Source of the DNA: Rhizomys pruinosus
Lineage: Eukaryota; Chordata; Mammalia; Rodentia; Spalacidae
Assembly (NCBI GenBank): GCA_009823505.1
Contig: VZQC01002907.1
Coordinates: forward strand, 1,406,410-1,470,409
DNA length: 64,000 nt
Reading direction: 5' to 3'
Position numbers and translations under genes: made by a program. Of this stretch, positions 10,514 through 22,735 are shown piece by piece. Every line of letters begins with the position of its first letter. Positions within the stretch are counted from its first letter, which is position 1. Below the pieces are notes generated by a model. The model saw nothing but the letters and a program-made list of their open reading frames with translations, was not told the origin of the DNA and did not search any database.

Positions 10514-12776
10514 TTTTTTTTTTTTTTTCTATTTACTATTTAGTTCATAGATCATTTCAGTCAATTTTTAAACTATAACAAATGGTATCAATAAATTTAC
10601 CATCAGTTACCTCAGAAGCCAAATGTAGAATTGTTTGTATGTGTGTATATTGTAACATCACATATCACATATAGCAAATCTGATCTTAAAATAAATAAAT
10701 TCCTTGATATTTTGGTTTTCAAGTTGAACAGTGCATATTTTCTCTTGTTTCACTCATATTTCCTCCCAGGTTGACTTATATAATTTTTATTTCCCATAAG
10801 TCATGAGGCACTGATATGAAAGCACACAGGGTAATCTTGATTTTCAGGCACTAAAATCAACTATAGTCTCATGCATGATTAATGCTACTCATAGTTCTGA
10901 TGAACTACTGAAAGAAGTATTTAAATTTATTAAAAAATAAAAGCAATATGTTATCAAATGTCACAGTCACTTTTCCTAAAACTGATAGATGTTGTTCTCA
11001 TCTATTAAGAAGAAATTTATTTCACCAAGATTTCATATTAATCATGTTGCGTATGCATTGCAAGTATTCAATCTGGGTCCTTCCATAAGATGGATAATTT
11101 ATTATGGAAATTGAATAAACAGGATATTTCCAAAATAATATTTAGGAAATACATGGAATATATTGACCTTTAGGATTATTAAACTGAAGTCTTTATTTTG
11201 ATGATGACCCTCACTTGCAGGCAACTATTTAAATTCTCAGAGATCACTTTTCCTTATCTGTAGAGTAGATAATGTCATCTGTCTTTGCAGAGTGCTGTAA
11301 GAATTAAATCAATATACTGAATGAAGTAAAATATTGGTTTGGTATTCTGGGAGGGGGTGGTATTAACATCTTCCATCATTATTTTTACCTTCTTTTAAAA
11401 ATTTTCAGCATAGGTAATGTCTTATATGTTCTTTATCAGAAAAGAAATACAGCTCATCTTCTGACTCAGTTATTACTATAGGCTATGCACAAATTTAAAA
11501 CTCTGAATCATTCCTTCCTGTTTTAGAAGTACATAGTGTGTAGCAAGTGAGATAATTTTTTAAATTAATAGCTATTTCAGAAAATCTGCTGCCACTTCAT
11601 AGAAGAACTTCTCGTTTGATACTTGTATTTGCTGGGCTGGGGATTTGCAGTGCTGGGTCAAGTATTTTCTTTTTCCTTTCAGCATAGAGATGCAGAATTA
11701 TTCAGCCATGACATGATTTCGCACTCTGTCCAGATTATTTGAGCTCTGTCTCAGTGCATGTGACAATAGTGATACATATGCTTCACTTAAATGAACATGA
11801 TTAATCCTGTACCATGCATTATGGTGGGCTAAAATCCAGTGAAGTTGTAGTAGTGAGGTATAAAAATAACTAACTGTATGCAAGTTTACTGTTAAACTGT
11901 GAATCTTTAAATGTGGTTTGGAATGAACTTATAGTTTATTTTCAGATTTTATAAATTTGGTATATGTGTGGAGTGTATATAGGTATATTTTAGAGTAATA
12001 TAAAATTAAAATAGGCACACACCCTTCTTGCCCAGGTGTGTTTCTGGCATGCAGGCCTTTGGTGGCCCACCCCGGCAGCCACCACCCAATGCTAAAATCA
12101 TAGAGAGGAACTGTGTGCATGAATAGAGGGACAGCCAGGGGCACACACACTCCATGCCCAGTTGCCCAGGTGGGGTCCAGCACGTGAACCAAAGGATTCA
12201 CCCCCCCCACCTCACTCAAGCTACTGATACTATGGTGGAAAGTATAAACTGGAGATAAAAACACATCCTGAACAATGAGTGGGTCAGGGAAGAAAGAATG
12301 AAAAAAGATTCTTCTGGAACATAAAGAATAAATGACAATAACACAAAACAACAAAACCTGTGGGATACATTAAATCATCCTAAGAGGAAATTTATAGCCC
12401 TAACACTGCAGCTAAAAACACTTGAGAGCAACAACAAGACCCTAAACCAACAGACAGGAAGAAATAACAAAAATCAGAGCAGAAATCAATGAATAGAAAC
12501 AAAGAAAAAAACAAAAATCAATGAATCCAAAGCTGGTTCTTTGAAAAGATAAACAAATAGACAGATTCTAGCCCAGTTAAACAAGAAAGAACAATTCCAA
12601 ATCAATAGCTCCAGATGAAAGGGAAAACATCAGAACAGATAAAGAAAAGATCCAACAATCATACAGAATACTTCAAAAACCTATCTCTACTAAACTGGAA
12701 ACCTAAGAGAAATGGATGATATCTGAAATCCTGGGATTTGCCAAAGCTTAACAAGAAGAGATTGACAGTTTAAACA
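10514..12776 (-). repeat. Right arm of the ~4.6 kb palindrome
   Basis: Mirror copy of 8191-10503. Over ~1.75 kb from the centre the pairing drifts by only ~20 bases, so indels are few. The match stops at ~12776, where the sequence jumps straight into an L1 3' UTR, whereas the left arm continues into more ORF2. A deletion of the middle of the right-hand L1 would explain this. Confidence 0.95.
11215..11325 (+). mobile_element. MIR-like relic in right palindrome arm
   Basis: Mirror image of the MIR-like sequence at 9690-9800, with small differences (for example GAGATCACTTTTCC against GGAAAATGAATCTC). Confidence 0.45.
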
Positions 12777-12976
12777 ACAACAACAGAAAGGACTGCATCA
12801 AAGGACTGACTGAGACAGTGAACTTCCACATGGAGAATTTTGAGAAAGACTGAGAAAGAGATGAAAAGCATGTTTGGCAGAATACATGAGCTCTGGTGGG
12901 GTGGGGGGTAGGGTGGGGGACACGGGTCTAGATTTGATAATCTTGTACAAAATATATATTAAAAAGAAAAAAAAAG
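12224..12976 (+). mobile_element. LINE-1 with internal deletion: early ORF2 fused to 3' UTR
   Basis: 12240-12776 is early ORF2 sequence, mirrored by the left-arm L1. From 12776 it becomes the L1 3' UTR: CAACAACAACAGAAAGGACTG, GAGAAAGAGATG, the CTCTGGTGGGGTGGGG block and GGGTCTAGATTTGATAAT, ending in an A-rich tail at ~12976. The same 3' UTR closes the full-length L1 at 22245-22469. About 3 kb of ORF2 is absent between the two parts. Confidence 0.8.
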
Positions 12977-13004
12977 AATTAAAATCTGTATACAGTAGAG
13001 AGTA

Positions 13005-13340
13005 TTCAGTGATAAAGCAGGTGCTACATAGTCTGAGGAGCTGAATTTCAGTCTCAGAGTACATGTAAAGCTGGGCACAACAGCTTGCCTCTTTCATCTT
13101 CATGTTCCTGAGGTCAGATAAGAGGCGAGAGAAATCCTGACAGCTCTCAGGCCAACCAACTGGCTTGTATATCTATAAACAGCGAAAAGGCTCTGTCTCA
13201 AGCAAGATAGAAGGCCAGGACTGATAGCAGAGGTTGTCCTCTGACCTCCACACATGTGCCATTTCATAAGTGTATCATGCTAACTCACAGTTATATACAT
13301 CATGCACACATATTCATACATAATAAACTCAAAAATTAAA
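13005..13340 (+). mobile_element. B4-type SINE
   Basis: AAAGCTGGGCACAACAG, a degraded B1-like middle, GGCTCTGTCTCAAGCAAG, then GGTTGTCCTCTGACCTCCACACATG and a CA-rich, TAAT-type end. This is the head-to-tail layout of B4 elements (ID-like plus B1-like parts). It ends ~110 bases before MAM exon A. Confidence 0.65.
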
Positions 13341-13402
13341 AACAAAAGTATTATAACATTATTAATACCTATTTTAAATCATCAAAATATCATGGGCATT
13401 GA

Positions 13403-13678
<276 letters not shown>

Positions 13679-13799
13679 TGAACGTTCTCATGGAGTAGAA
13701 CTTAGTATGCTAAGTTAAAGGGGGTCTGGTTCCTTCTGTTTTAACTCCAGAAATGTTAACTGTACTCAGAGCTGGCATTATCAGGAGGAAGGCCATGAC

Positions 13800-14000
13800 T
13801 CATATTTTTTAAAGATTTTCTTTGTTCCACTCATGTGTATGTGTGTGTTTGTGGATATACATGTGAATGCTGGTGGTCAGGAAGGACAGAGGCTTTAGGT
13901 CCAGGTGGAGCTGAGGATATCACCACTTGTCAGTGAACCCAGGTCCTCTGTAAGAGTAGTTCATGCCTTTCATGTCAGGGCCATCTCTGCAGTACCACTG
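13800..14000 (-). mobile_element. Old B2/B3-type SINE
   Basis: Reverse-complement B2 signs: AAGATTTTCTTTG..GTATGTGTGTGTTTG at the tail side, GTGAACCCAGGTCCTCTGTAAG in the tRNA-like part, GCCATCTCTGCAGTACC at the head. Strongly diverged. Confidence 0.65.
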
Positions 14001-14273
14001 TGACTCATTTTAAAAGACCCATCGATTTTATTTACTCTGTCTTAAAAATGTTCTTAAAGTTCCTTTGTTACATCATTTCCATTATGAAACACCAGACAGA
14101 AGCAATTTATGGAATGGAGCATACATTTCCACTCATGGTTTCTGGGTATTTCTGTCTGTCTTAGTGGAGAAAGCATGGTGACCAGGGAAATTCTGGGCCT
14201 ATGCATGGGTACGTGGTGCAATGTCACATCACAGTGGCCAATAGGAAGCAAAGAATGGGAAAAGAAGCAGGGT

Positions 14274-14511
14274 AAGGGGCTGGAGAGATAGCCTAGTGTT
14301 TAGGAGCACCGACTGCTCTTACAGAGGACCCGGGTTCGATCCCCAGCACCTACATGGCGGCTAAGAACCATCTGTAACTCCAATTCCAGGAGAACTCCAG
14401 TTCCAGGGGAATCGGACACCCTCTTCTGACCTCCACAGCATTGTACAACACGGGTGCACAAACCTACATGCAGACAGTACACTCATACACATACAAAAAT
14501 AAAAAAATTAA
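14274..14511 (+). mobile_element. Young B2 SINE with 14-bp target-site duplication
   Basis: Starts AAGGGGCTGGAGAGATAGCC and carries a tRNA-like pol III B box GGGTTCGATCCC. It ends in an A-rich tail with AAAAATAAAAAAATT. The direct repeat AAAAGAAGCAGGGT flanks it at 14260-14273 and 14512-14525 without mismatch, which indicates a fairly recent insertion. Confidence 0.95.
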
Positions 14512-14525
14512 AAAAGAAGCAGGGT

Positions 14526-16470
14526 CAGAATATAAACACCCTTAGGGTCACCCCAAAGGACACCTCCTTGAGCAATGCTTTAACTCCTAAATGTTCCAAA
14601 ACTTCTCAAAATAGTGCTACCAGCTGGGGACCAAGTGATCAATAGCGTGAACCTGGGAGAAACATTTCATACACAGCATCAATCTCTAAAGGGATGGGGT
14701 GGGTGGCCTTCAGATAAATGGAACAGGCAGTGTATTCACTTGGCTCTGCTAACTCCTGCTGTCACAAGGTCAATAACTGGCTGCCATGTTCACCCTTGTC
14801 AGTCTGATTCACAGATGACAAGAGGACAAAGTTTAGTCTTGATACAGTGAGTGAGCATCAACAAGATCTTATTAAGTTCTACATGCTTTTCTGTGCTTTG
14901 GGGTAAAGGCTCTCTTTAATGACTTTTTTCTCAATAGATTCAAGTACAAGTAATGTTGAAATCATGTTTTTACTTAGATGTCTTGGTGGGTGGAGCCTTT
15001 ATTTTAGATGTCTATGTGTTTTTTTAGGAATAAAATGTAGCTTTTTTCAGGGTAAGAAGTAGCCTGAAATATTTTGTGTGTCATTTCATTAGTCCATATG
15101 GATGTTTTTTTTTGAAAGATGTTGACATTTAAACTGGTGAACTGTGAGTAAAGAAGAACATCATTGGTAACACAGTCTCCAGTCAGGTGACAGTCTGAGT
15201 TGAACAAAATTAACCAGCCCCTTCAGAGAGGGGAGACCTCAATGATCTTTGGGTTTCATCTTTGCCATGAGCTTTACTAGGTTTCCAAGCTGCTGAACCC
15301 ATCTGAAAATTACAGATTTTCTAAAGCTCTCATAACTTAGTGAGCCAGTTCCTTATAATCAAGATCTTTCCATATATGTATGTGCATTCTATTGTTCTAT
15401 AGCTCTAGAGAATCCAGACTACTACAGTATTCTACAAAACAACTGAAGCATTGACACCGTGGAACGGAATGAGAATTATCTAGTTCAGGATTCGAATGAC
15501 CTTTCAAAGGAAACATATAGAAGCTTGGCTCTTTTTCATTATGTGACTACTGAAAAGAGTTCATTAGTTTTAGACATACACATTCTAAACTAATTGAACA
15601 TATTATGAAGTTCAGTTAGAGGTGTCTTTTTATGTCTTAATTTTTCCCAAATTTATCTTCATTGATTCTTTTCACTTTTTGACCTGCTAAGTACCATTTC
15701 CTCTTCTTTCACACTGAAATTTCTTTTCGTTATAATATGACGTTAGTGTGTACTAGATTGTAAGTGGGACAAAATAGTCAAGAAACTCGATTCAGTAAGA
15801 GGGGGTTTTAAAATAGGACCAGGGTAGATATTTCAATCCGGTAGAGAAAGAGCATATTGTTTAATACAGTGGTGACATATCTGGTTATTTACCCAGAAGG
15901 TTATGAATTTAAACCCTGGTACTGCATCATGAATGGACAAACATTCCAAATGGAGTAAATGTAAGGCTTAAAAGTAAGAAGAAAAAAAATCCTTGCAAGA
16001 AAACAGTAAATTATGTATATTTGAGAGGAAAAATTTGCCTTCTAAAATCCAGAGAGAATTTCTAAAACCAATTTAGAAATTATTCTAGTTGAAAAGTTGT
16101 GTAAAAGCCATGTGTAAGGACTACTGTATAAAGATATGTATTTTAGCATATTTTTCTAAGCGAAAATTGGGAAAGATGTGAATACCTCTCCCCAGCCATT
16201 TGCATTCATTTGTGAATTCATTTGCTCATTTATTTAATACCAGGGACTATTTTAGCTACCATGGTTACTTAAGATGAAAACATGAAAACAAAGAGAAAAA
16301 TCCTGCCACAATGGAGTCTGTATTCTAGAAGAAGGGGAAAAGCAGCAGACAGACTAATCAATAACGTGCGTGGCTTGTTACAAGTTGAAGGGGGGAAAAC
16401 AAATAGGGTTTGGAAGGACAATAGATGCTGCAGATGTAGGTGTGCGGGATGCAGTGCACATAGACTGGTC
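14526..16470. other. AT-rich intron, nothing recognised
   Basis: No exon-like frame with splice sites and no SINE recognised. The piece at ~14530-14700 has the look of an old interspersed repeat but I cannot name it. Confidence 0.4.
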
Positions 16471-16486
16471 AAAATAGAACACTGAG

Positions 16487-16703
16487 GGGCTGGAGAGATA
16501 GCCTACCAGTTAAGGGTGCCAACCGCTCTCGCAGAGGACCCGGGTGTGATCCCCAGCACCCACATGGCAGCTGAGAACCGTCTTTAACTCCAGTTCCAGG
16601 GGAATCCGACGCCCTCTTCTGACCTCAGCATTGCACAACACAGGTGTACAAACCTACGTGCAGATAGTACATTCATACACATACAAGAATAAATAAAATT
16701 AAA
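16487..16703 (+). mobile_element. Young B2 SINE with target-site duplication
   Basis: GGGCTGGAGAGATAGCCTACC start, standard B2 body and an ATACAAGAATAAATAAAATT tail. Flanked by AAAATAGAACACTGAG (16471-16486) and AAAATAGGACACTGAG (16704-16719), one mismatch. Confidence 0.9.
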
Positions 16704-16879
16704 AAAATAGGACACTGAGAAAACCCCACTGAGACTGTGAAGCAGGGAAGGAAGGAACCACAGAACCACGTGTAAATTAGAGCTTCTAACTTTCTGAATT
16801 TGTCACCCTCAGTTTTTCCTTCAACAAATATCTCATCAATTAAAATTATGCTGTTCGGTTTAAAAGTTTAGACTGCTAG

Positions 16880-17115
16880 GATCTGAGCTCTCCTGAGACC
16901 AGCGGAAGGAAGAGCAGGAAGGCAGGTAGGAACTGGGTGCTTCAGCAAGGCTGATTGTTGATCCATTAATCCAACTGTCTTTGGCTTAATTGGCTTTTGT
17001 GACTGTGGGAGCAGCGTTATCCTCCCATCTGGTATTAAAGGTAGGGTTGTGTGACTCTTGAGATCTGAGATCTCCTAAGACCAGAGGAAGGTACCAGGGT
17101 GTGGGCTGAAGCCAA
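16880..17115 (+). promoter_or_regulatory. L1 5' UTR with tandem promoter-like units (~183 bp)
   Basis: The element begins with GATCTGAGCTCTCCTGAGAC, and a close copy (GATCTGAGATCTCCTAAGAC) recurs ~184 bases later at ~17065. Each is followed by CAG(C/A)GGAAGG. This fits one complete and one partial monomer, as in the tandem-monomer promoters of rodent L1s. Promoter activity is inferred from family knowledge only. Confidence 0.65.
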
Positions 17116-17225
17116 CCCCCCCCAAGGATTACGAAGGCATCTGAAGGAGGCAAGCAAAGCAAGCCTTCAACACAGTGAAGAGGCATTTAAGACTCACATT
17201 GGAATACAGGCAAGGAGAAGCCCAT

Positions 17226-17943
17226 ATGCTAGGAATAAGAAGAAGAGACAACACTGGAAAGGGGCAGGATAATCCCAAACCAAGCTCTACCAACCCTATG
17301 GAAGACTCCTGCAGTAGGATCCCTCTGGGGATGCCCCAGGACACAGATATCAGAAACACAATTGGGAACTTTTTTAAAGAACTACAAGATTATAAAGAAC
17401 AAATCAAAGAACTGAGAAAAGAGAATGAAGAACTAAAAAGTACCTAGGGAGAGAGAATGACAAACTCAGGAAGGAAGTAGAAACACTGAAAAGATCCCAT
17501 GCTGATAAAGATAAGGAAACCAACCAGCAAAGCAAAGAGCTACAGGAAGAGATTGAGAAGCTCCAAAAGAAGTAGAAATACTAAAAAAATCAGAAGAGGA
17601 TATGAAAAAGGAAATCAAACACTCATCCAATCAAGAGAAAAAGAATGGAAAAAGCCTCAGAAGCAGAATGGAGGAAGCAGAACAAAGAATATCAGACCTG
17701 GAAGATAACACAGAACAACTAAAAACCTCAAGGAAAGATTATGAAAAATTTAAAAATACACAAAAGTGGAACAACCAGGAACTGTGGGACACTATGAAAA
17801 GATCAAACCTCCACATCATAGGAATAGAGGAAGGAGAAGAATCCCAAGAGAATGGCATTGATCAGATCTTTAACAGAAAAAAAAATTTTTTAAAAAAAAA
17901 AAAAAAAAAAAAAAGGACAAAACCAATACAGCGAATACGATAA
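17226..17943 (+). pseudogene. L1 ORF1 remnant (RNA-binding chaperone), broken
   Basis: The likely start is ATG 17226 because it aligns with the start of ORF1 in the inverted copy at 53664 (both continue with a short basic stretch then D-N-T/M-G-K). The first frame ends at a TAG after 17447. A second frame (17602-17943) keeps the coiled-coil end (QRISDLEDN) and the RRM start (LHIIGIEEGEE). The A run at 17892-17914 destroys the following part. Not a host gene. Confidence 0.8.
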
Positions 17944-20900
17944 AGAGCACATGAACTCCAAACAGACAAGATCAGAAGAGAAACTCTCCACATCCACATC
18001 ATAGTAAATGCTAGACACCGACCAAAAACAAACAAAATCCTTAAAGCCGCAAGAGAAAACCAACAAAGTGACTAAAGGAGAATGCATTACAACAGACTTT
18101 CTCAACCATACTATAAAGCAAGAAGAACGTGGAGTGAAGCATTCCCAGAGTTAAAGGGACAATAGATGCCAACCCAGGTTCTATACACACAGCAAAAATG
18201 TCAAATTACTAGTTGAAGGAGAAAAACCTCTCATGACATAAACAAGTTGAAAGAAATACATGTCCGAAAACCGCACCTTAAGAGATACTTGAAGCAATTG
18301 AAAGGACAGAGAGAAAGGAGCAACCAACCCCAGGCACCTAGAAAGAGAATTCAGTAACAGCATAACTGCAGAAGAGAACCAAACCCAAACTGCAATGGAT
18401 AATAATAAAAGGGAAGCAAACACAAACCTATACTTCATAACCTTAAGTATTAATGGACTAAATTCCCCATAATCAAAAGACATAGGACTGGGAAGTTGGA
18501 TTAGGAAACAGAATATATCTATATGATATGTCTGTCTACAAAAACACATCTTAACTTCAAGGACAGGCACCACCTTAAAGTGAAAGGATGGAAAAAAATA
18601 TCCCAAGAAAATGTCCAAAAAGAAAGGCAGGTGTTGCTTTTTTAATCTCAGACAAAATAGACTTCAAAGTAAAAAAAATCAGAAGAGACAAAGAAAGGCC
18701 ATTACATCTTTATCAAGGAACAATTCACCAAGAAGATTTCATAATATTGAATATATATGCCCCCAAACTCTGGTGCACCAAAATTTATAAGGACAATTCC
18801 CAGAGACCACAAATCACACAAACTAACCAGTACACTCATAGTAGGAGATTTCAATACCCACTTGAGTCCTTTGATATAACAAAAGAATAAACAGAGAGAC
18901 ATCTGAACTGAACAATATGATGAAACTAAATGGATCTCATAGACCTCTACCGAATATTCCACCCTATACCAGAGATAATCACTTTCTACTCAGCACCGCA
19001 TCCCAGAACATTCATCCAAATATGGCCATACTGGGACACAGAAGAAACCTCCACAAATACAAAAAGATGAAATAATTTCATGCATATATTAATTAAGATC
19101 AACGAACCCTACTGCCTAACAGAACACATGGAGACTAAACAACACACTCTTGAATAATGAAGACAAGGAAGAAGATAAAGAGTAAGAAAAGAAAAGCATT
19201 CCTGAACATGATGAATGACAATGCACATAAAAGCAGACACTGACAAAGAAACCTATGGAGATAACCATTAAAAACAGTCCTAAGAGGGAAGTTTATAGCC
19301 CTGGGTGCCGACATTTAGAAAACAGAAAGAGCATAAGTGAAATCAAACACTAGCAAGACACACTTGAAAGAGAACCAGATGAACCTAAAACGCAACAGAA
19401 GAGAAATCAAATACAAGCAGAAATAACATGAAATAGAAACAAAGAAAACAATACAAAAATCAAATGACCAAAAGTTGGTTCTTTGAAAGAATAAGAAGAC
19501 AGACAGACCTCTTGGCCAATAAAGAAAAACTAAATCAATGCAATCATTATGAAAAGAATATCATACACAAGAAAGATCCAGAAAATCAATATGGAATACT
19601 TCTAAGAACCTATACTCTACAAGATTTGAAAGCTAGAGAAATGGATTGAATTCTGAAATCCTTGGAAGCACCAAAGGTCAACCAAGAAGAGATACAGCTT
19701 AAACAGACCCATAAACACATTGAGGAAATTGAAGGATGCAGATGAAACTCCAACTAGGCCATAGTCCCAGAGGTTTCACGGCAGAATTCTATAAAACATT
19801 TAAAAGACTTAAAATCATTATTACTGAAATTTTTTAGAAGATACAAACAGAAGGGAACCTTCCCAAATTCCTTCTATGAAGCCAGCTCACTCTATACAAA
19901 CCAGGCAAAGATCAACCAAAAGGAGAATTATGGACCCATTCTCATATGAACACAGATCCAAATTCTAACAGGATACTGGCAAATTGCATACAGACCCCAT
20001 CAAAGAAGAGATCCATCATGACCAAGTTATGGATTCATACCAGAGTTGCAGGGATGGTTCAACATAAAATCAATAAACTCACGTCAAGCACACATAAATG
20101 GAAATAAGAAGACAAAAACCACACACATCTTCTCAATTGGATGTGCTGAAAATCCTTTGACAAAACATGCATCCCTTCATGCTTAAGTATGAAAGGAATT
20201 GATTGGAGGGATCAATTCACCATCAATGTAATGGAATACCCACACCAATTCATCCTATGATGGGGAGAATGACAGAAACATTCCCTTTAAAGGTAGGAAC
20301 GTTCGGCAAGACTGCCCCCTGTCACCATCCTCAATATATAGGTGCTTGAAACACTTGCTAGAGCAATAAGGCAAGAAAAGGAATTAAAGGAGTACTAATT
20401 GGAAAAGAGAGAGTCAAGCTATCCTGTTTGCTGATGATATGATTGTTTACTTAAGGGATGCTAAAACTCCACCAGAATACTCCTAGAAACGATTAATAAG
20501 CTTCAAAAGTGGCAGGATACAAAATTAACCTAAAAAAATTACCCTAAAAAATATCAATGGCCTTTTCTTTAACACCAACAACAACAACTGGAGAAAAATT
20601 CAAGGAGCCTTCCCACTCACAATAGCCTCAAAAAAACTGGACAACCTAACCAAAGACACCAAAGATCTCTACAACAAAAAATTTAAACCTTAAAGAAAGG
20701 AAATTGAAGAGAAGACATCAGAAGATGGAAAAACCTCCATGCTCATTGGATTGGGAAAACAACATTGTAAAAATGTCCATTCTACCCAAACTCTGTATAG
20801 ATTTAAACATCCAAATCTAAAATTCCCCAAGAGTTTCTTCACAAGCTTGGAAAAAGTCCTAAATTCATTGTGAAAAACAAAAGACCGCCAATAGCCAACC

Positions 20901-22227
20901 AAACACTCAGTGAAAAGAGCTTACCAGGGGGGATCTCTATACCAGACTTCAAACTATACTACAGGGCTATAGTAATAAAGACAGCTGGTACTGGCACAAA
21001 AACAGACCTGTTGACAATTGGAAGAAAAATCAAAAATCAAACTGACACATAAAATTTCAGCCCATCTCATATTTGACAAGGGAGCCAAGACGACACAATG
21101 GGGAAAAGAGCCGCATCTTCAGGCAAGTGGTGTTGGCAAAACTGGATCAACAACTTGTATAAGAATGAAATTAACCCCTTCCTCTCTCCCTGTACAAAAG
21201 TCAACTCCAGATGGATCAAAGACCTCAACATGAAACCCCAAACTCTGAAGGTGATAGAAGAAAAAGTTGGCAGCAGACTGACTACAAGACATAGGCCGTA
21301 GGAAAAGACTTCCTAAATCAGAAGCAGCCGGAATTAAGGTCAACAATTGACTAAATGGGACCTCATTAAACTGAAAAAGCTATATAAAAAAGAAACAATC
21401 AAGGAAGTGAAGAGAAATCCCACAGAGTGGGAGAAACATTCACGACAGAAACATCTGACAAAGCATTGATTTCCGAATATATAAACTGCTCAAAAAACAA
21501 GAAAGAAAAACAAATGACCCACTCAATAGATGGAGCAAATAGCTGAACAGAGACTTCACAAGTGAGGAATGAGAGAGATGGCCGAGAAACACCTTAAGAA
21601 GTGTTCAACACTCACTAATCATTAAGGAAATGCAAATCAAAACCACTTTAAGATATCATCTTACTCCAATAAGACTGGTCTGGATCAAGAAAACAAATGA
21701 TACCAAGTGCTGGAAGAGGTTGTGGCGAAAGGCGAACACTAATCCATGTGGTGGGAATGTAAACTCAGATGCAGCCACATATGGAACAGATGGTGGAGAA
21801 CCTTGGAAGACTTGAAATGAATTGCCACCTTCGACCCAGCCTAACACTCCTGGGCATGTACCTCCAAGACTCACCCCACCGCAGAGTTACATGCATGGCC
21901 ATGTTTATTTCAGCTCTCTTCAAATAGTGAAGAGCTGGAACCAAACCAAATGCCCTCAGCTGATGAGTGGATAGAGAAAATGTGGTACAGATCTACACAA
22001 TGGAGTTCTATGCAGCAGTAAAGAAAGATGACATCATGAGCTTTGCAGGAAAATGGCTGAAGGTAAGGGTCATTAGTTGAGTGAAATAACACAGTCCCAG
22101 AAAAAAACCGAGAATGGTATCCCTCATCTGAGATGCTAGTGCCAATTACCCCCAGTTGTAAGTATTTCTTGTGCATGGCCCCTGAGCTTTTGCCAAAGCA
22201 GTTGGGAGTGATTCATATTGGAAAAAA

Positions 22228-22263
22228 ACCCACAACAACAACAACAACTTCAACAACAACTGA
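22228..22263 (+). repeat. (CAA)n in the L1 3' UTR
   Basis: Short ACAACAACAACAACTTC run at the start of the L1 3' UTR. A matching (GTT)n run occurs on the other strand in the inverted copy at ~48440-48475. Confidence 0.8.
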
Positions 22264-22569
22264 AAGGACTGCCTCAAGAACTGACTGAAACAGTGACTTC
22301 TGCTCAAAAACACGTCACCTCCCCATGGAAAATATTGAGAAAGTCTGAGAAAGAGATGATTAGCATGTTTGCAGAAAATGATGAAGCTCTGGAGGGGTGG
22401 GAGGATGGGGGGGACACGGGTCTCAGATTTGATAAAAAAATTATATGTATAAAGAAATTAAAAAAAATTTTTAGACTACTAGTAAGCAGAAAAAATGTAC
22501 CTATTCCTATAATCTTAGGACAGTTTCAGAACCTTTAATAAGTTTTGCAGTTGTATTTATTATTTTTCG

Positions 22570-22687
22570 TTTGTTTCTTGAAATAGCTTTTATACTATGC
22601 TCCAGACTGGCCTGGAACTTACTGTGTAGCTTGGGCTGTTCTTGAACTTCATTCTTTTCTTCTTAGCCTCCCAGACACTGGGATTCC

Positions 22688-22735
<48 letters not shown>

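Larger units (their letters stand above)
16880..22469 (+). mobile_element. Full-length LINE-1 insertion (5.6 kb), coding frames broken
   Basis: Seen: the 13-base flanks TTTAGACTGCTAG (16867-16879) and TTTAGACTACTAG (22470-22482) differ at one base, giving exact ends. The 5' UTR (16880-17225) holds about one and a quarter repeat units. ORF1 starts at ATG 17226; a coiled-coil-like, Glu/Lys-rich stretch and the RRM-type block WDTMKRSNLHIIGIEEGEE (within 17602-17943) are recognisable. The frame is broken by stops, indels and an A run at ~17892-17914. ORF2 (~18290-22060) shows endonuclease fragments (18588-18890) and the reverse-transcriptase signature LFADDMIVY at 20424-20450, but many frameshifts. 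The 3' UTR (~22070-22469) has (CAA)n, the GGAGGGGTGGGAGG block and an A-rich tail. Known: L1 encodes an RNA-binding ORF1p and an endonuclease/reverse transcriptase ORF2p. This copy is inactive. Confidence 0.95.

Noticed and set aside
8795..12354. Matching frames in both palindrome arms (8795-9070 + and 11929-12354 -) sharing ~80 residues
   Set aside because: The sharing follows from the inverted duplication. No start context, splice sites or known domain support a gene.
14318..14345. tRNA-like B box GGGTTCGATCCC and cloverleaf-like head, possible tRNA gene
   Set aside because: It is the tRNA-derived part of B2, repeated many times in the window with a B2 body and A-rich tail. No separate tRNA gene.
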